A DNA stretch of 64,000 nucleotides from Polyangia bacterium (GTDB lineage Bacteria > Myxococcota_A > Polyangia > Nannocystales > Nannocystaceae), in contig JAUIFF010000005.1 in the NCBI GenBank assembly GCA_030429545.1, forward strand, positions 390,039 to 454,038, written 5' to 3'. Made by a program: the position numbers and the translations under genes. The first letter of the stretch is position 1; every line of letters starts with the position of its first letter. Below, in pieces: positions 26,387 through 36,800 of this stretch. The notes under the pieces are model-generated. The model saw only the letters and a list, made by a program, of their open reading frames with translations. It made no database searches and was not told the origin of the DNA.

Positions 26387-26638
26387 ACCCGAAAGGGGTG
26401 CAGACGTAGATGTCTGCGGACAATGTCGGCGATAATTTGTTGGTTGCCCGCGGTTGCAAATGCACCGAACCACCGGCCAAAGGTCCGGTAGTTTCCAATG
26501 GTTACGGGTTGTTGACGCAGCCCTTCGCCCGCTGGTTGTCGCAAACAGTTGTGACTACATGGTAGTGTGGCGACCTACGCCCGCGCATTGGTGTTTGGAT
26601 TCGAGCTTGAGATGGCATACGCTCGGGGTGGAGAAATG

Positions 26639-27646
26639 ATGCGCGTACAACCTCGTCGGCTGCTTGCCAAGTTCGTCATGGTCACCCTCGTTTCAACGAC
26701 GACCGCATGTGCGTTTGACAGCTCCGGTTCCGCGACCGGGGCCGGTTCAGACTCGGGGTCGGAGAGCGACAGCGAAACCGGGGATAGCGATAGCGCGACC
26801 GAAACCAGTGGTTCAGATGCCACCACCGGCACCGCTTCAGACAGTGCGTCGTCGACCGACCCGACGACCGACGGCCCGACAACGGACGGTCCGACAACCG
26901 GCGACCCAACGACGGAAGACCCGACGACGGAAGACCCGACGACGGAAGACCCCACCACAGAAGACCCGACCACAGAAGATCCGACGGACGACCCGACGAC
27001 GGAAGACCCGACCACAGAAGACCCGACCACCGACACCGGCTGTGAGCCAGTTGTTTGGTACGAAGACAGCGACGGCGATGGCTTTGGCGATCCCGATGCA
27101 CCGACCGAGTCCTGCGACCAGCCCGAGGGCTATGTCGACAACGCCCTCGATTGCCGGGACAAGGGGGACGGAGCTGAGGTGATGTCGCCCGACCACGTCG
27201 AGGTTTGTGATGACTTCGACAACGACTGTGATGGCGTGGTCAACGAGTTCTCTGGCGATAACGGGCAGTGTGCGGGCTGCAGCCTGGGACAGTTTGAGGG
27301 CAGTGTGTACTTCTTTTGTGGTGATAGCCGCGAGTGGGGTGCCGCTCGAGACTTTTGTGCCGACCGGTTTGGCCCCCTGGTCGACTTAGTTGTGATCGAG
27401 GATGGAACCGAGAACTCGTACGTGCAGGACTCGGTCGGCTTTGGCAACTGGTGGATAGGGCTGACCGACCAGGCCAACGAAGGTACCTGGGTATGGGTTG
27501 ACGACTCCGCGCTCGAGTTTGAGGACTGGGGATGGATGGAGCCCAACGATCTGTTGGGCGAGGACTGCGTCGAGACCGATGACAGCCGCTGGCGCGATTC
27601 GGACTGCGGTGGCAACTCGCGGTTTGTGTGTGAGGGCCCGGCCTAG
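26639..27646 (+). CDS. C-type lectin lipoprotein with MopE-like motif and TEDP-repeat stalk
   Basis: A GGAG six bases upstream favours the ATG at 26639 (another ATG abuts it at 26636). The signal peptide ends in TTTACAFDS. A long Ser/Asp/Thr stalk follows, with about ten PTTEDPTTEDP units. Then comes a MopE-type copper/metal-binding motif (WYEDSDGDGFGDP, CDDFDNDCDGVVNE) known from Methylococcus MopE and many myxobacterial surface proteins. The last 125 residues are a C-type lectin-like domain with WWIGLTD, the sugar-type EPND, WRDSDC and a final FVCEG. EPN in the calcium loop is associated with mannose-type sugars. It is likely an adhesin on the cell surface. Confidence 0.87.
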   Translation: MRVQPRRLLAKFVMVTLVSTTTACAFDSSGSATGAGSDSGSESDSETGDSDSATETSGSDATTGTASDSASSTDPTTDGPTTDGPTTGDPTTEDPTTEDPTTEDPTTEDPTTEDPTDDPTTEDPTTEDPTTDTGCEPVVWYEDSDGDGFGDPDAPTESCDQPEGYVDNALDCRDKGDGAEVMSPDHVEVCDDFDNDCDGVVNEFSGDNGQCAGCSLGQFEGSVYFFCGDSREWGAARDFCADRFGPLVDLVVIEDGTENSYVQDSVGFGNWWIGLTDQANEGTWVWVDDSALEFEDWGWMEPNDLLGEDCVETDDSRWRDSDCGGNSRFVCEGPA

Positions 27647-27715
27647 TCCCACGGGTTCGCCCGTTCACCAAGAGCTGGCCAAAAGACCACCCATGGTGAG
27701 CAAGGCGACGGGCCG

Positions 27716-29995
27716 CTAGGGCAGGTCGACAACATCCGTCGGAGAGCTGGTCTGCAACACCGAACCGTCGCCGAGCTGACCGTGGGTGTTGTCGCCCCAA
27801 CACATGACCCGGCCGTTTCGCCGCAAAACACAGGTGTGGCCAGCTCCCGCGGCAATTTTACTTGCATCTGCAATACGTTGACCAGGGGTTGGCTCGCTGC
27901 GACCCTGACGGCCGCGGTCGCCGAGCTGGCCGTGGGTGTTGTCGCCCCAGCAGTAGATCATGCCGCTCGAAGTTAGTGTGCATACATGATGTGTACCGCT
28001 GGCCAGGCTGGTCGATTGCTTCATGCCGCGTACCGGGACACGGGAGGTCCAGTCGTTGGTGGTTGCGGCCCCGAGCTGTCCCTTGGTTCCGGCGCCCCAG
28101 CAATACACCTGGCCGGTCGAACGCCGGGCGCAGGCGTGGTTGGCCCCGGCGACCAACTCGACCGCATCGCTGACCTTGGTGACCGGGACCGGGCGTGAAA
28201 ACGGAAGCTTGAGTTGGGCCGCACCGGCAGCGTTGCCGAGTTGGCCGTTGAGGTTGCTACCCCAACACATCACGGTCGAGCCGGTGAGGGCACAGGTGTG
28301 GTCGTTGCCGGCGACGATCTGCTTGGCACTGCGCAACCCGACAACCGCGGCTGGCTTGATCCGGTCTTGGGTTGTGCCGTCGCCGAGCTGACCACTTGGG
28401 TTTTTCCCCCAGCAGACCACGGCGCCGGTTTTGCGCAGGGCACAGGTATGGCCCTGGCCGGCTGCGACGGCGATCGCATCGCGCAGCCCGGCAACTGCGA
28501 CCGGCCGACGTTGCGACTTTTTGTTGCCGTTGCCGAGTTGCCCACTGTCGTTGTTGCCCCAACATTTGACCCCGCCGCGGCGCTCGACGGCACAGGCGTG
28601 CAGCGGCCCAGTGGCGATCGACTGGATGTCCTTGAGGCCAGCTACCTGGGTTGGCGTGGGGTGCATACTGATGGTGCCATCGCCGAGCTGGCCAAAGGTG
28701 TTGTTGCCCCAGCAACTGACCGTGCCTTTTGCAGTCGCACACGAAAACAGGTCGCCCGAGGCGATGGTGGTGACTTCGGTGAGCCCGCGGATGTTGCTGG
28801 CGTCGAGCCGGGTCTTGGTGCCGGCACTGCCGGTGCCTAGGCTGCCGCCTTCGTTGCTACCCCAACACTTGACGCCGCCAGCCTGGGTGGCCGCGCAGGT
28901 AAATTGCCGGCCGGCAGCCAGGGAGGTCGCCCGTACCCCGGAGACCGAAGTCGGTTTGTGGCGATCGGTTTGTGAGCCGTCACCGAGCTGGCCTTCGCTA
29001 TTTTGACCCCAACACAGGACAGCTCCGGTTCGCGCCCGGGTGCAGGTGTGGGCCTCGCCGGCGCTTACCTGTGATGCCCCCTTGACCCCGGGAATCGGGG
29101 TGGCCGCAACCGAGTTCGACGGCGTCGCACCGGATTGCCCGGCGTTGTTGCGACCCCAGCAGCTGACCTTTCCGCCACCTGTGAGGGCACAGGTGTGATT
29201 GGCACCGGCGGCGAGCTGTTTGGCACCGGCGACCCCGGGAACAGGTGCCGGTTGGGGACGACTCGACACCCTGGCGCCGAGCTGGCCCTGGCTGCCGTCG
29301 CCCCAGCAAAAGACCTGGCCATTATTTGTACGTGCACATGTGTGGAGGTCGCCGGCGGCGACTTCGACCGCGGCATTGACCCCCCGCACGATCGCGGGGG
29401 CGGCAAACATCGGCCGGGCTGTGCTGGCGAGTTGCCCCTTTTGATTGGCGCCCCAGCACAGCACGCTACCGGCCCGACGCACGGCACACACATGCTCGCG
29501 GCCGCTGGCGATGGCGACGGCATCTTGGAGGTTGCGCACCGCTGTCGGCTGTGGGCTCATCGCTCCCGGGCGTCCGCGGCCGTCGCCGAGTTGCCCGCTT
29601 TGATTGCTGCCCCAACACATCACCTGGCCATTGCCCATGAGGGCGCAGCTGTGGCGCAGGCCCGAGACAACTTGGATGGCCCCGGAGACACCCTGGACAG
29701 GGCCCGGGGCAGGCCGGTCGCGCCGCGAGCCGTCGCCGAGTTGCCCGCTTTCGTTGCCACCCCAACAGACAACCGAGCCGGACTTTCGGCGGGCGCAGGC
29801 ATGGGTGCCACCGGCCGCAACCTCGACAATCGGATCGCTCCCCGTGGTTGTCGAGCCGCCCGATGGATCGCCGTTGGTCTGGCCCTGTTTGTCGTCGCCG
29901 GGTTTGTAGACCTTCTTTTGCTTGGGCGTGTCGCAGCCGGTAAAGGCCAGGACGAGCGCCGCTTGGGCGAGCAGTCGAAGGCTTCGATTGGCGCT
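27716..29995 (-). CDS. RCC1-repeat lipoprotein
   Basis: About 14 RCC1/alpha-tubulin-suppressor repeats of roughly 50 residues (pattern HTCA...G.V.CWG.N..GQLGDG...) make one or two seven-bladed propellers, after a lipobox [10 protein letters not shown]. It is likely displayed outside the cell, where such repeats bind proteins; the partner is unknown. The start is unclear. Between the tRNA-Pro gene and the lipobox there is no ATG, GTG or TTG in frame; only a CTG at 29974 is a possible start. The frame stays open through the tRNA to 30247, but that part translates the tRNA and is surely not protein. The end given here is the last residue that looks like signal peptide. Confidence 0.8.
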   Translation of the reverse strand, partial: SANRSLRLLAQAALVLAFTGCDTPKQKKVYKPGDDKQGQTNGDPSGGSTTTGSDPIVEVAAGGTHACARRKSGSVVCWGGNESGQLGDGSRRDRPAPGPVQGVSGAIQVVSGLRHSCALMGNGQVMCWGSNQSGQLGDGRGRPGAMSPQPTAVRNLQDAVAIASGREHVCAVRRAGSVLCWGANQKGQLASTARPMFAAPAIVRGVNAAVEVAAGDLHTCARTNNGQVFCWGDGSQGQLGARVSSRPQPAPVPGVAGAKQLAAGANHTCALTGGGKVSCWGRNNAGQSGATPSNSVAATPIPGVKGASQVSAGEAHTCTRARTGAVLCWGQNSEGQLGDGSQTDRHKPTSVSGVRATSLAAGRQFTCAATQAGGVKCWGSNEGGSLGTGSAGTKTRLDASNIRGLTEVTTIASGDLFSCATAKGTVSCWGNNTFGQLGDGTISMHPTPTQVAGLKDIQSIATGPLHACAVERRGGVKCWGNNDSGQLGNGNKKSQRRPVAVAGLRDAIAVAAGQGHTCALRKTGAVVCWGKNPSGQLGDGTTQDRIKPAAVVGLRSAKQIVAGNDHTCALTGSTVMCWGSNLNGQLGNAAGAAQLKLPFSRPVPVTKVSDAVELVAGANHACARRSTGQVYCWGAGTKGQLGAATTNDWTSRVPVRGMKQSTSLASGTHHVCTLTSSGMIYCWGDNTHGQLGDRGRQGRSEPTPGQRIADASKIAAGAGHTCVLRRNGRVMCWGDNTHGQLGDGSVLQTSSPTDVVDLP

Positions 29996-30005
29996 TAGAA
30001 ATGGA

Positions 30006-30036
30006 AAAGCTCCCCTCGTGGTTTGCGAGGGGAGCT
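30006..30036 (-). terminator. Rho-independent terminator of tRNA-Pro
   Basis: Read on the minus strand, GAGCTCCCCTCG pairs with CGAGGGGAGCT around a short CAAACCA loop and is followed by TTTTCC. It begins a few bases after the tRNA 3' end. Confidence 0.85.
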
Positions 30037-30037
30037 C

Positions 30038-30112
<75 letters not shown>

Positions 30113-30308
30113 ATTCGGAGCCGGGTGATTACCCGAGGCCCGTGCAGATGTCAAAGCCATGCCAGAAAATTTTGAACGGGAGGTGGGGTCGCTGTCGCGT
30201 TGCATGGTTTGTAGCCTCGGATCGGCGGATGGTGTGGGTTCCCTCATACTCTACAACCGCAGGACGTGTATCCCGCGAAATGTGCCTGATGCCGCGTACA
30301 CACCGCAG

Positions 30309-31505
30309 TTACTGGACGATCGACATCCGGTAGGGGCCGACGCTGATCGAGTCGCGCGGTTTGACGTCGACGGGCTTGCGGACGGGGGCATTGTTGAGGC
30401 GGATCGAGCCGTCGCCAATGATCGGACGCAGGTAGGGGAGGGTTGGAATCCCGCTCCACTCGAGCACAGCGTGGACGCGTTTGATCTTGCCGTTGGCGGC
30501 GAGCCGGATCTCGCAGCGTTCACCACTGCCAATGCGATAGCTGCCCGGCAAGAACAGGCGTTGCTCGACGTGTCCCTCGGGATGATGTAGATGCAACGTT
30601 GCCGCAACCGGGATGCCGTAGTCGCGATGGAGCACGGCCCCTAAAGTATTTGCAAATGCACCGGCATCCTGTTGGCGTTTTTCCGGGTCCTTGTCGAGGG
30701 AGCGATGCAGGCCGTCGATCAATGCCTGGGGCAGGTGCCCGCAGTGGTTTTGAATCGGCACAACCGGATCCTTGGAGTGGGCACGCAGCCACTTGAGGGG
30801 GGTTTTGCGAAACTCCTGGCGGACCTCTTTGAGGGTCTTGTCCGGGTGAAACGGCGAGTGCGCCGACAGCAATTCGTAGAGGATTGTGCCGAGCGAATAC
30901 ACGTCGCTGGCGGGGGTGAGGACGCGCGTCTTGAGCTGCTCGGGCTGGCTGTAGTGAGGTGTCCCAACGACCATGTGGGCCTGGGTGGCGTTGCGCCCGA
31001 TCACCGGCGAGCCGTCCCACGAACGCGCCAAACCAAAGTCGAGAACTTTGATATGGCCGTTGTCCTGAACAAAGATGTTTTCGGGTTTGACGTCGCGGTG
31101 GACGATGCCCTTGGCGTGCGGCTCGGCCAGCCCCAAACATGCCTGATGGACGATTGTGATGGCTTGAGCGGGGTGTAGGGGACTTTCGAAGTTGTGCCAC
31201 TCGCCGAGCGGCTTGCCCTCTAAAAAGTCCATCAACATGTAGACGTGACCATCGGGCCGCAGGCCACATTGGAAGGTGCGGACCACGTGTGGGTTGGTCA
31301 GGCTGCGGAGAATCGTGATTTCCCGCAGGGCTCGCTGGGCCTGGTCGTTGGAGGTGACCGGCTCGCGGGTGAGTTTGAGGGCGAGTGGACCCTTGTGTCC
31401 GCGGACCTCGACTTTGTAGACGACCGCGAAGGCACCCTTGCCGAGGACGCGTTCGATCTGGATGTTACCGGCGTAGGTGTCTCCAGGCTGCAGTTCGAGC
31501 GGCAT
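30309..31505 (-). CDS. Ser/Thr protein kinase with C-terminal FHA domain
   Basis: From the ATG at 31505 (a second at 31532 adds nine residues), a Hanks kinase domain runs from about 14 to 290: LGKGAFAVVYKVE, LALKLTRE with Lys44, HRDVKPEN with Asp138, and DFG from Asp157, all intact. After a linker, residues 310-398 look like a forkhead-associated domain (GSYRIGSGERCEI, RVHAVLEW, DGSIRLNN, SISVGPYRMSI), which would bind phosphothreonine, perhaps the kinase's own. There is no membrane span, so it is cytoplasmic. Two palindromes (30586 and 30651) lie near the join of the two domains. It is divergent from the HAD phosphatase gene. Confidence 0.9.
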   Translation of the reverse strand: MPLELQPGDTYAGNIQIERVLGKGAFAVVYKVEVRGHKGPLALKLTREPVTSNDQAQRALREITILRSLTNPHVVRTFQCGLRPDGHVYMLMDFLEGKPLGEWHNFESPLHPAQAITIVHQACLGLAEPHAKGIVHRDVKPENIFVQDNGHIKVLDFGLARSWDGSPVIGRNATQAHMVVGTPHYSQPEQLKTRVLTPASDVYSLGTILYELLSAHSPFHPDKTLKEVRQEFRKTPLKWLRAHSKDPVVPIQNHCGHLPQALIDGLHRSLDKDPEKRQQDAGAFANTLGAVLHRDYGIPVAATLHLHHPEGHVEQRLFLPGSYRIGSGERCEIRLAANGKIKRVHAVLEWSGIPTLPYLRPIIGDGSIRLNNAPVRKPVDVKPRDSISVGPYRMSIVQ

Positions 31506-31604
31506 CGTGGTACCCAGGCGCAACCCTACCACGGAGATGTGTCGCTAAAAGTGGAATCAACAGGCAAAACCGAGAAACGATCTGCAGCCGCTCACGCCCG
31601 GACG

Positions 31605-32366
31605 ATGCGACCTCTCGCCGAGGTTTCGCCGGCCGATGTGTGCGGGATTTCACTGGTCGCCAGCGACGTGGATGGGACCCTGACCCGCGGCGGGAAGTTG
31701 GCTGCCGATGTCGTCGACGCGATCGCTGCCCTGACCTCGGCCGGGATTGTGTTTGTCCCGATCAGTGGACGCCCGGCGGGAGAGGTCTTGGGTTTGTGCC
31801 GCTACTTGCCCGGCGTCACCCGAGGGGTCGCCGAAAATGGACTGCTCGAGATCGTTCCCGACCAGGCGCCGCGATGGCTGCAAGCCCCGACCGACCGGGC
31901 CTTGCTCAAGCGGGTGGGCGAACAACTCAACCGCGACCACGGGGCCAAGTTGCGGGTGACGGGTGATGACTTTTGCCGAATTGGTGATGTCGCCTACGAG
32001 CGCGACGGTCGCGATGAACCGGAGCTTTTGCGGCTTCAGGCTGCGGTCGCGGGCACCGGGGTCCACCTGGTTTGGTCGAATGTCCACATCCACCTCGCCC
32101 AGGCGATTCCCGACAAGGGGGCTGGCCTGTTGCAGCTGTTTGACGAGTGGGGGGTGGCACCCGGACAGGTGGCGACGATCGGCGACTCGCTCAACGACGC
32201 CGGATTGTTTCGCCGCGAGACATTTGGGCTCACGGTCGGGACGGCCGATGTGGCTCGCCACGCGGAGTTGTTTTCGCGTATGCCCGAGTTTTTGTGTCGA
32301 CATGCCGAGGCCGATGGGTTTTTGCAGTTGGTCGACCTCCTGCTCGACGGGCGCCAGTCGACTTGA
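31605..32366 (+). CDS. HAD-superfamily (Cof/SPP-like) phosphatase
   Basis: From the ATG at 31605 the protein (253 aa) shows HAD motif I LVASDVDGTLT (Asp21, Asp23), motif II VPISGRP, a IIB-type cap, the lysine region IPDKGAGLLQL and motif IV ATIGDSLNDAGLF. This places it with Cof-type and sucrose- or mannosylglycerate-phosphate phosphatases; the substrate cannot be told. Open codons extend upstream to 31245 but overlap the divergent kinase gene and are not coding. The 270-base gap to the efflux operon holds no gene I can support. Confidence 0.88.
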   Translation: MRPLAEVSPADVCGISLVASDVDGTLTRGGKLAADVVDAIAALTSAGIVFVPISGRPAGEVLGLCRYLPGVTRGVAENGLLEIVPDQAPRWLQAPTDRALLKRVGEQLNRDHGAKLRVTGDDFCRIGDVAYERDGRDEPELLRLQAAVAGTGVHLVWSNVHIHLAQAIPDKGAGLLQLFDEWGVAPGQVATIGDSLNDAGLFRRETFGLTVGTADVARHAELFSRMPEFLCRHAEADGFLQLVDLLLDGRQST

Positions 32367-32636
32367 GCTCGCACACGCGCACGGAGACGGTGAACGCACA
32401 TCGGAGTTGAAACCATGACCGGCTGTTCGACCACGAACTCGATAGACCGGGAGCCCACCGACACATTGGACGTTGTCCCCGGTCGCGGCCATGCGTTTGG
32501 TCGTTTGCGTCGGTCGAAGCGTCGATGTGCCTAACCTACCAAGATCTGCATATCGATTGCTTTCGCGGAGATTTGCTGCGCTGCGATTCAGACGTATCCG
32601 TGGTATGCCCGCGCCAGTATTTGTGAGGCGATAGTC

Positions 32637-33878
32637 ATGGCCGCAATTGATCCCCAATCATCTGTAACTGGCATTTCCTTGTGGTTTCGCCGTTGGTCGC
32701 CCCGGGCTTTGACGGCCGCCGTATTGCTGGTTTCGTCGGGGGCTTTTGCGGTCGGATGTCAGGTCCAGGCCAAGCCGCAAATGACCGAGGGAACCGGTAG
32801 TGATACCGACGGCGAAGAGGAAGAAAAGCCGACGCCGGTGGTGCCAGGCAAGGTCACCAAGGGGTTGATGTTGGCGACGATCTCCTCGGCCAGTACGATC
32901 GAAGCCGAGCGCCAAGCCACGATCCACGCCGAGTCGACGGGCAAGATCCTCTCCCTCACAGTTGAAGAGGGCGACAAGGTCAAAAAAGGTCAGCGCCTCG
33001 CCCGGATCAAAGCCGACGCCCAGGCGAGCTCGCTCGTGCGTGCCAACACCTCCCTCGATACCGCCGAACGCGATTTTCAGCGGGCGCAACAGCTTTACGA
33101 CAGCAAGGTGATTGGCAAAGAGGAGTTTGACCGGGCCAAGGACACGTTTGAGATGGCCAAGCTCGATGTCCGCGACCGCAACCGCGATGTTCGCAACACC
33201 CGGGTGGTCGCGCCGTTTGCCGGGACGATCACCGAGCGTGTTGTCACCGAAGGTTCGTTTGTCGCCAGCGGTGCCCAGGTACTCTCGATCGTCGACTTCG
33301 ATACGCTCGTCGCCCGCGTGTACGTGCCCGAGCGGGAACTCGACCAAATTAAAGTTGGGCAAATCGCCAAGGTTGTGGGCAAGGCCGCGGCTGGGCGCAA
33401 GGGTGAGGGCAAGGTCCAGCGGATCGCCCCGATCGTCGATGCCAGCACTGGCACCGTCAAAGTCACGGTTTCGCTGCCGAGTGAGCTCGCCGGTCCGGGT
33501 GGGTTTTTGCCGGGTATGTACGCCGAAGTCACGTTGACCACGGCACGCCACGAGGATGCCGTGTTGATCCCGCGCTCGTCGGTGGTCCGCGATGAAGAGC
33601 AGACCTACGTGTTTGTGGTCGACGGCGACAAAGCCAAGCGCACGCCGGTTGAACTCGGACTCCACAACGACCTCCAAGTCGAAGTGCTGTCGGGCCTCGA
33701 AGCGGGCCAAGTGATCGCGGTCGCCGGGCAAAACGGGCTCAAAAACGACGCGCTGATCACCCTTGTCGATACCCAGGGCAAACCGCTTGAGGACGGGCAA
33801 ATGCCGTCGGACAAGCCAGCCGAGGACAGCAAAGCTCCAGAGGTTGCCGACGCCAAAGCCGGCAAGGGTGAGAAGTGA
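32637..33878 (+). CDS. RND efflux periplasmic adaptor (HlyD/AcrA family lipoprotein)
   Basis: An N-terminal hydrophobic stretch ends in FAVGCQ, a lipobox as in AcrA. The adaptor shows the lipoyl half-motif HAESTGKILSLTVEEGDKVKKGQRLARIKAD, a coiled-coil hairpin (about 130-185; SLVRANTSLDTAERDFQRAQ and FEMAKLDVRDRNRDVRNTRV), the second lipoyl half (VVAPFAGTITERVV), beta-barrel, and membrane-proximal domain. It should link an inner-membrane RND pump to an outer-membrane channel; no TolC-like gene is in the window. Its TGA overlaps the GTG of the next gene by four bases, so the operon is translationally coupled. Confidence 0.93.
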   Translation: MAAIDPQSSVTGISLWFRRWSPRALTAAVLLVSSGAFAVGCQVQAKPQMTEGTGSDTDGEEEEKPTPVVPGKVTKGLMLATISSASTIEAERQATIHAESTGKILSLTVEEGDKVKKGQRLARIKADAQASSLVRANTSLDTAERDFQRAQQLYDSKVIGKEEFDRAKDTFEMAKLDVRDRNRDVRNTRVVAPFAGTITERVVTEGSFVASGAQVLSIVDFDTLVARVYVPERELDQIKVGQIAKVVGKAAAGRKGEGKVQRIAPIVDASTGTVKVTVSLPSELAGPGGFLPGMYAEVTLTTARHEDAVLIPRSSVVRDEEQTYVFVVDGDKAKRTPVELGLHNDLQVEVLSGLEAGQVIAVAGQNGLKNDALITLVDTQGKPLEDGQMPSDKPAEDSKAPEVADAKAGKGEK

Positions 33879-36800
33879 GCACGCCGTCGCCCGAGACCGG
33901 CGCTGTATCCGGGTCGCGCTCGCGCCTGTTGGCCGCGGTCCGCTCGATGGAACGCTTCCGCTTTACCACCACCCGGCCCGTCGCCGTGTTGATGGTGTTT
34001 TTAGCGGTGATGGTGTTTGGCGCATTTAGTGTGCGCCTGCTGCCGCTCAACTTGATGCCCGATATCTCGTACCCGCGGCTAACCGTGCGGACCGAGTACC
34101 CAGGCGCAGCCCCGGCCGAAGTCGAAAACAATGTCTCGCGACCGCTCGAGGAAATTCTCGGAGTCGTCACCGGCCTCACGCGAATCTCGTCGATTTCGCG
34201 GGCCGGTTACAGCGACGTCGTCATGGAGTTCGCCTGGGACACCGACATGGACGACGCCAACCAGGACGTGCTCGAAAAGCTCGATACCGTCAAACCGGCG
34301 CTCCCAGAGGAAATCAAGCAGCCGTTAATATTGCGGTTTGATCCAACGTTAGATCCAGTTTTGACCCTGAGTTTGTCCGGCGATGCCGAAGATGGGTACG
34401 AGGGGATCACCGGTCTCAAGGCGCTGCGGCGGATCGCCGATCGCGACATCCGAAGATTGTTGGAGCCGGTCGAGGGGGTGGCAGCCGTCAAGATCAAGGG
34501 CGGCTTAGAAGAAGAGATCCAGATCCTCCTCAACGAGGACAACCTGCGGCGCACGGGCATCGACATCGCCACCGTGATCTCGCGGCTGCAGGCCGAGAAC
34601 ATCAACTTGGCCGGCGGCAGCATGCGCGATGGTCGGACCAAGTACCTCGTGCGCACGGTCAACGAGTTTCGCGACTTGGAGGACATGCGCGACCTCGTGA
34701 TCGTCTCGCGCGAAGGCCGTGACATCAAACTCCGGCACATCGCCGATGTAAGTTCCGCCTTCAAAGACCGCGATGTCATCACCCGGGTCGGCGGGCGTGA
34801 AGCCGTTGAGATCGAGGTCTACAAAGAGGCCGACGCCAACATCGTGGAAATGGCGAAAAAGGTCGCCCAACGCGTCGAATCTGTCGTTTCTCCACGCATG
34901 GAAAAGGAGTACGAGGCCCGCGTCGACCTGATCTCCGACCGCTCACTTTTTATCGAGTCGAGCATCGCCGAGGTCCGCAACGCCGCCATCTCGGGCGGCC
35001 TTTTGGCAGTCATCGTCCTGTTTTTGTTCCTCCGCAATTTCAAGACCACGGTGATTGTCGCGGTCGCGATTCCGATCTCGGTGCTGATCACGTTTGCCCC
35101 GCTCAACCTCGCCGGGGTCACCCTCAACATCATGTCGCTCGGCGGCCTTGCCCTGGGCATTGGCATGTTGGTCGACAACTCGATCGTTGTGCTCGAGTCG
35201 ATCCACCGGTGTCGCGAAGAGGGCGATGACCTGATCCGGGCGACCATGCGGGGAACCTCCGAAGTCGGGTCCGCGGTGATGTCGTCAACCCTGACTTCGA
35301 TCGCGGTGTTCTTTCCGATGGTGTTTGTCGAGGGCATTGCCGGGCAGATGTTTGGCGACCTCGGTTTGACGGTGGTCTTCAGTTTGTTGGCCTCCCTCGC
35401 AGTCGCACTCTTTTTCATCCCGATGTTGGCCTCGCGCCGGGGATTTGCCCGCGACGAAAGTGATGTCGATAAAAAGGGTCGCCAGCGCGGCGTCCTTCGC
35501 GGGCTACTTGCGACCTGGGCCCATTGGCAGTCGGTTCGGGAAGTCATCGGCGACTTCAAACGCCTCAAGTTTTGGCTGCTGCTCATCTTCCCCCTGCTCT
35601 ACGTCCTCATTCGGTTCAGCCTCCACCTGATCTTTGAGATTGTCGGCAAGCTGCTCACGACCTTTTGGAGCCTGGTGCTCACGGTCGTGTTCCGCGGGGG
35701 CAAGGGCGTGGGCTGGCTACTCGGCAAGGTCTGTTTCCCGTTTTTGTGGGTGTTCGACAAAGTCATGTCGGGCCTCGAAAACTTCTATCCGCGGATGATT
35801 CGCTGGTCGCTTCGCAACAAGTTCATCGTCTACGCCGGCGTGTTTGCGGCCTTTTTCGCCATGTTCCAGGCAGCCGGCAAACTCGATACCGAGCTGATTC
35901 CCGAGCTCCACCAGGGCGAGTTCACCACCGAAATCAGCCTGCCGGTCGGGACGCCGTTGCAGGTCACCGACGAGACCATCGAGCCGATCGAAAAGGCGTT
36001 GGTCAACGATGTCCCGCGGCTTCGCAACCTGGTGACGACGATTGGCTCGGAGCGCGACAGTGCCGAGTCGGGTGATCGCGGCGAACACACAACGAGACTT
36101 CGCTTTACCCTGACGACCCAACGGACGCGCACGTACGAGTCGGCGGGCCCACGCGGCGGGCCTCCCGGCGGGGGTAAACGCGGCATGCGGTTTGGGCGTC
36201 GCGGCCCTCCCCAAGAATCTGGCGGCGCAGACCAGCAAATTCAGCCAGACAGCGATCAAAAAGCCGAGAAAAAAGCGCCGCAACCACAGGGGCCAAAGGT
36301 CGATACCAGCCTCGCCGAGTCCGAAGCGTTGGCCGTGGTCCGGCCCATGCTCGAACGGCTTCCCGACGCGATCGTCAACGTCAAACGTCCAGTCCTGTTT
36401 TCGTTTACCCAGCCGGTCGAAGTTGAGATTCGCGGTTATGAGCTGGCGGAACTTGGCGATGCCACCCGCACGGTCGCGGCGACACTCGAGGAAGTCGATG
36501 GTCTACGCGATGTGAAGTCGTCGATTTTGCCCGGCAGCCCCGAGATCCAAATCGTCTACGACCGCGATGCACTCGCCCGCTACAACCTCAATATTCGCAC
36601 GGTGGCCGAGCTTGTGCGCAACAAGGTCCAGGGGTTCGAGGCCACCAAGTACAACCGCAAAGACCGCAAAATCCCAGTGCGCGTCCGCCTGCAGGGCATC
36701 ACCGAGGCATCGATCGACGAACTCAAAGACCTCGTGGTCAACCCCGGGCAGACCCGGCCGGTGCCACTGAGTGCGGTCGCCGAAGTCACGCTCGGCCGCG

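Noticed and set aside
26575..27196. Long frames opposite the TEDP-repeat stalk (VVGSSVVGSS-like reading)
   Set aside because: They are mirror readings of a Thr/Asp/Pro repeat, with no start signal or domain; the same happens at 11051-11326.
32415..32534. A 39-codon frame before the efflux operon
   Set aside because: No ribosome binding site, no signal or motif; likely chance.
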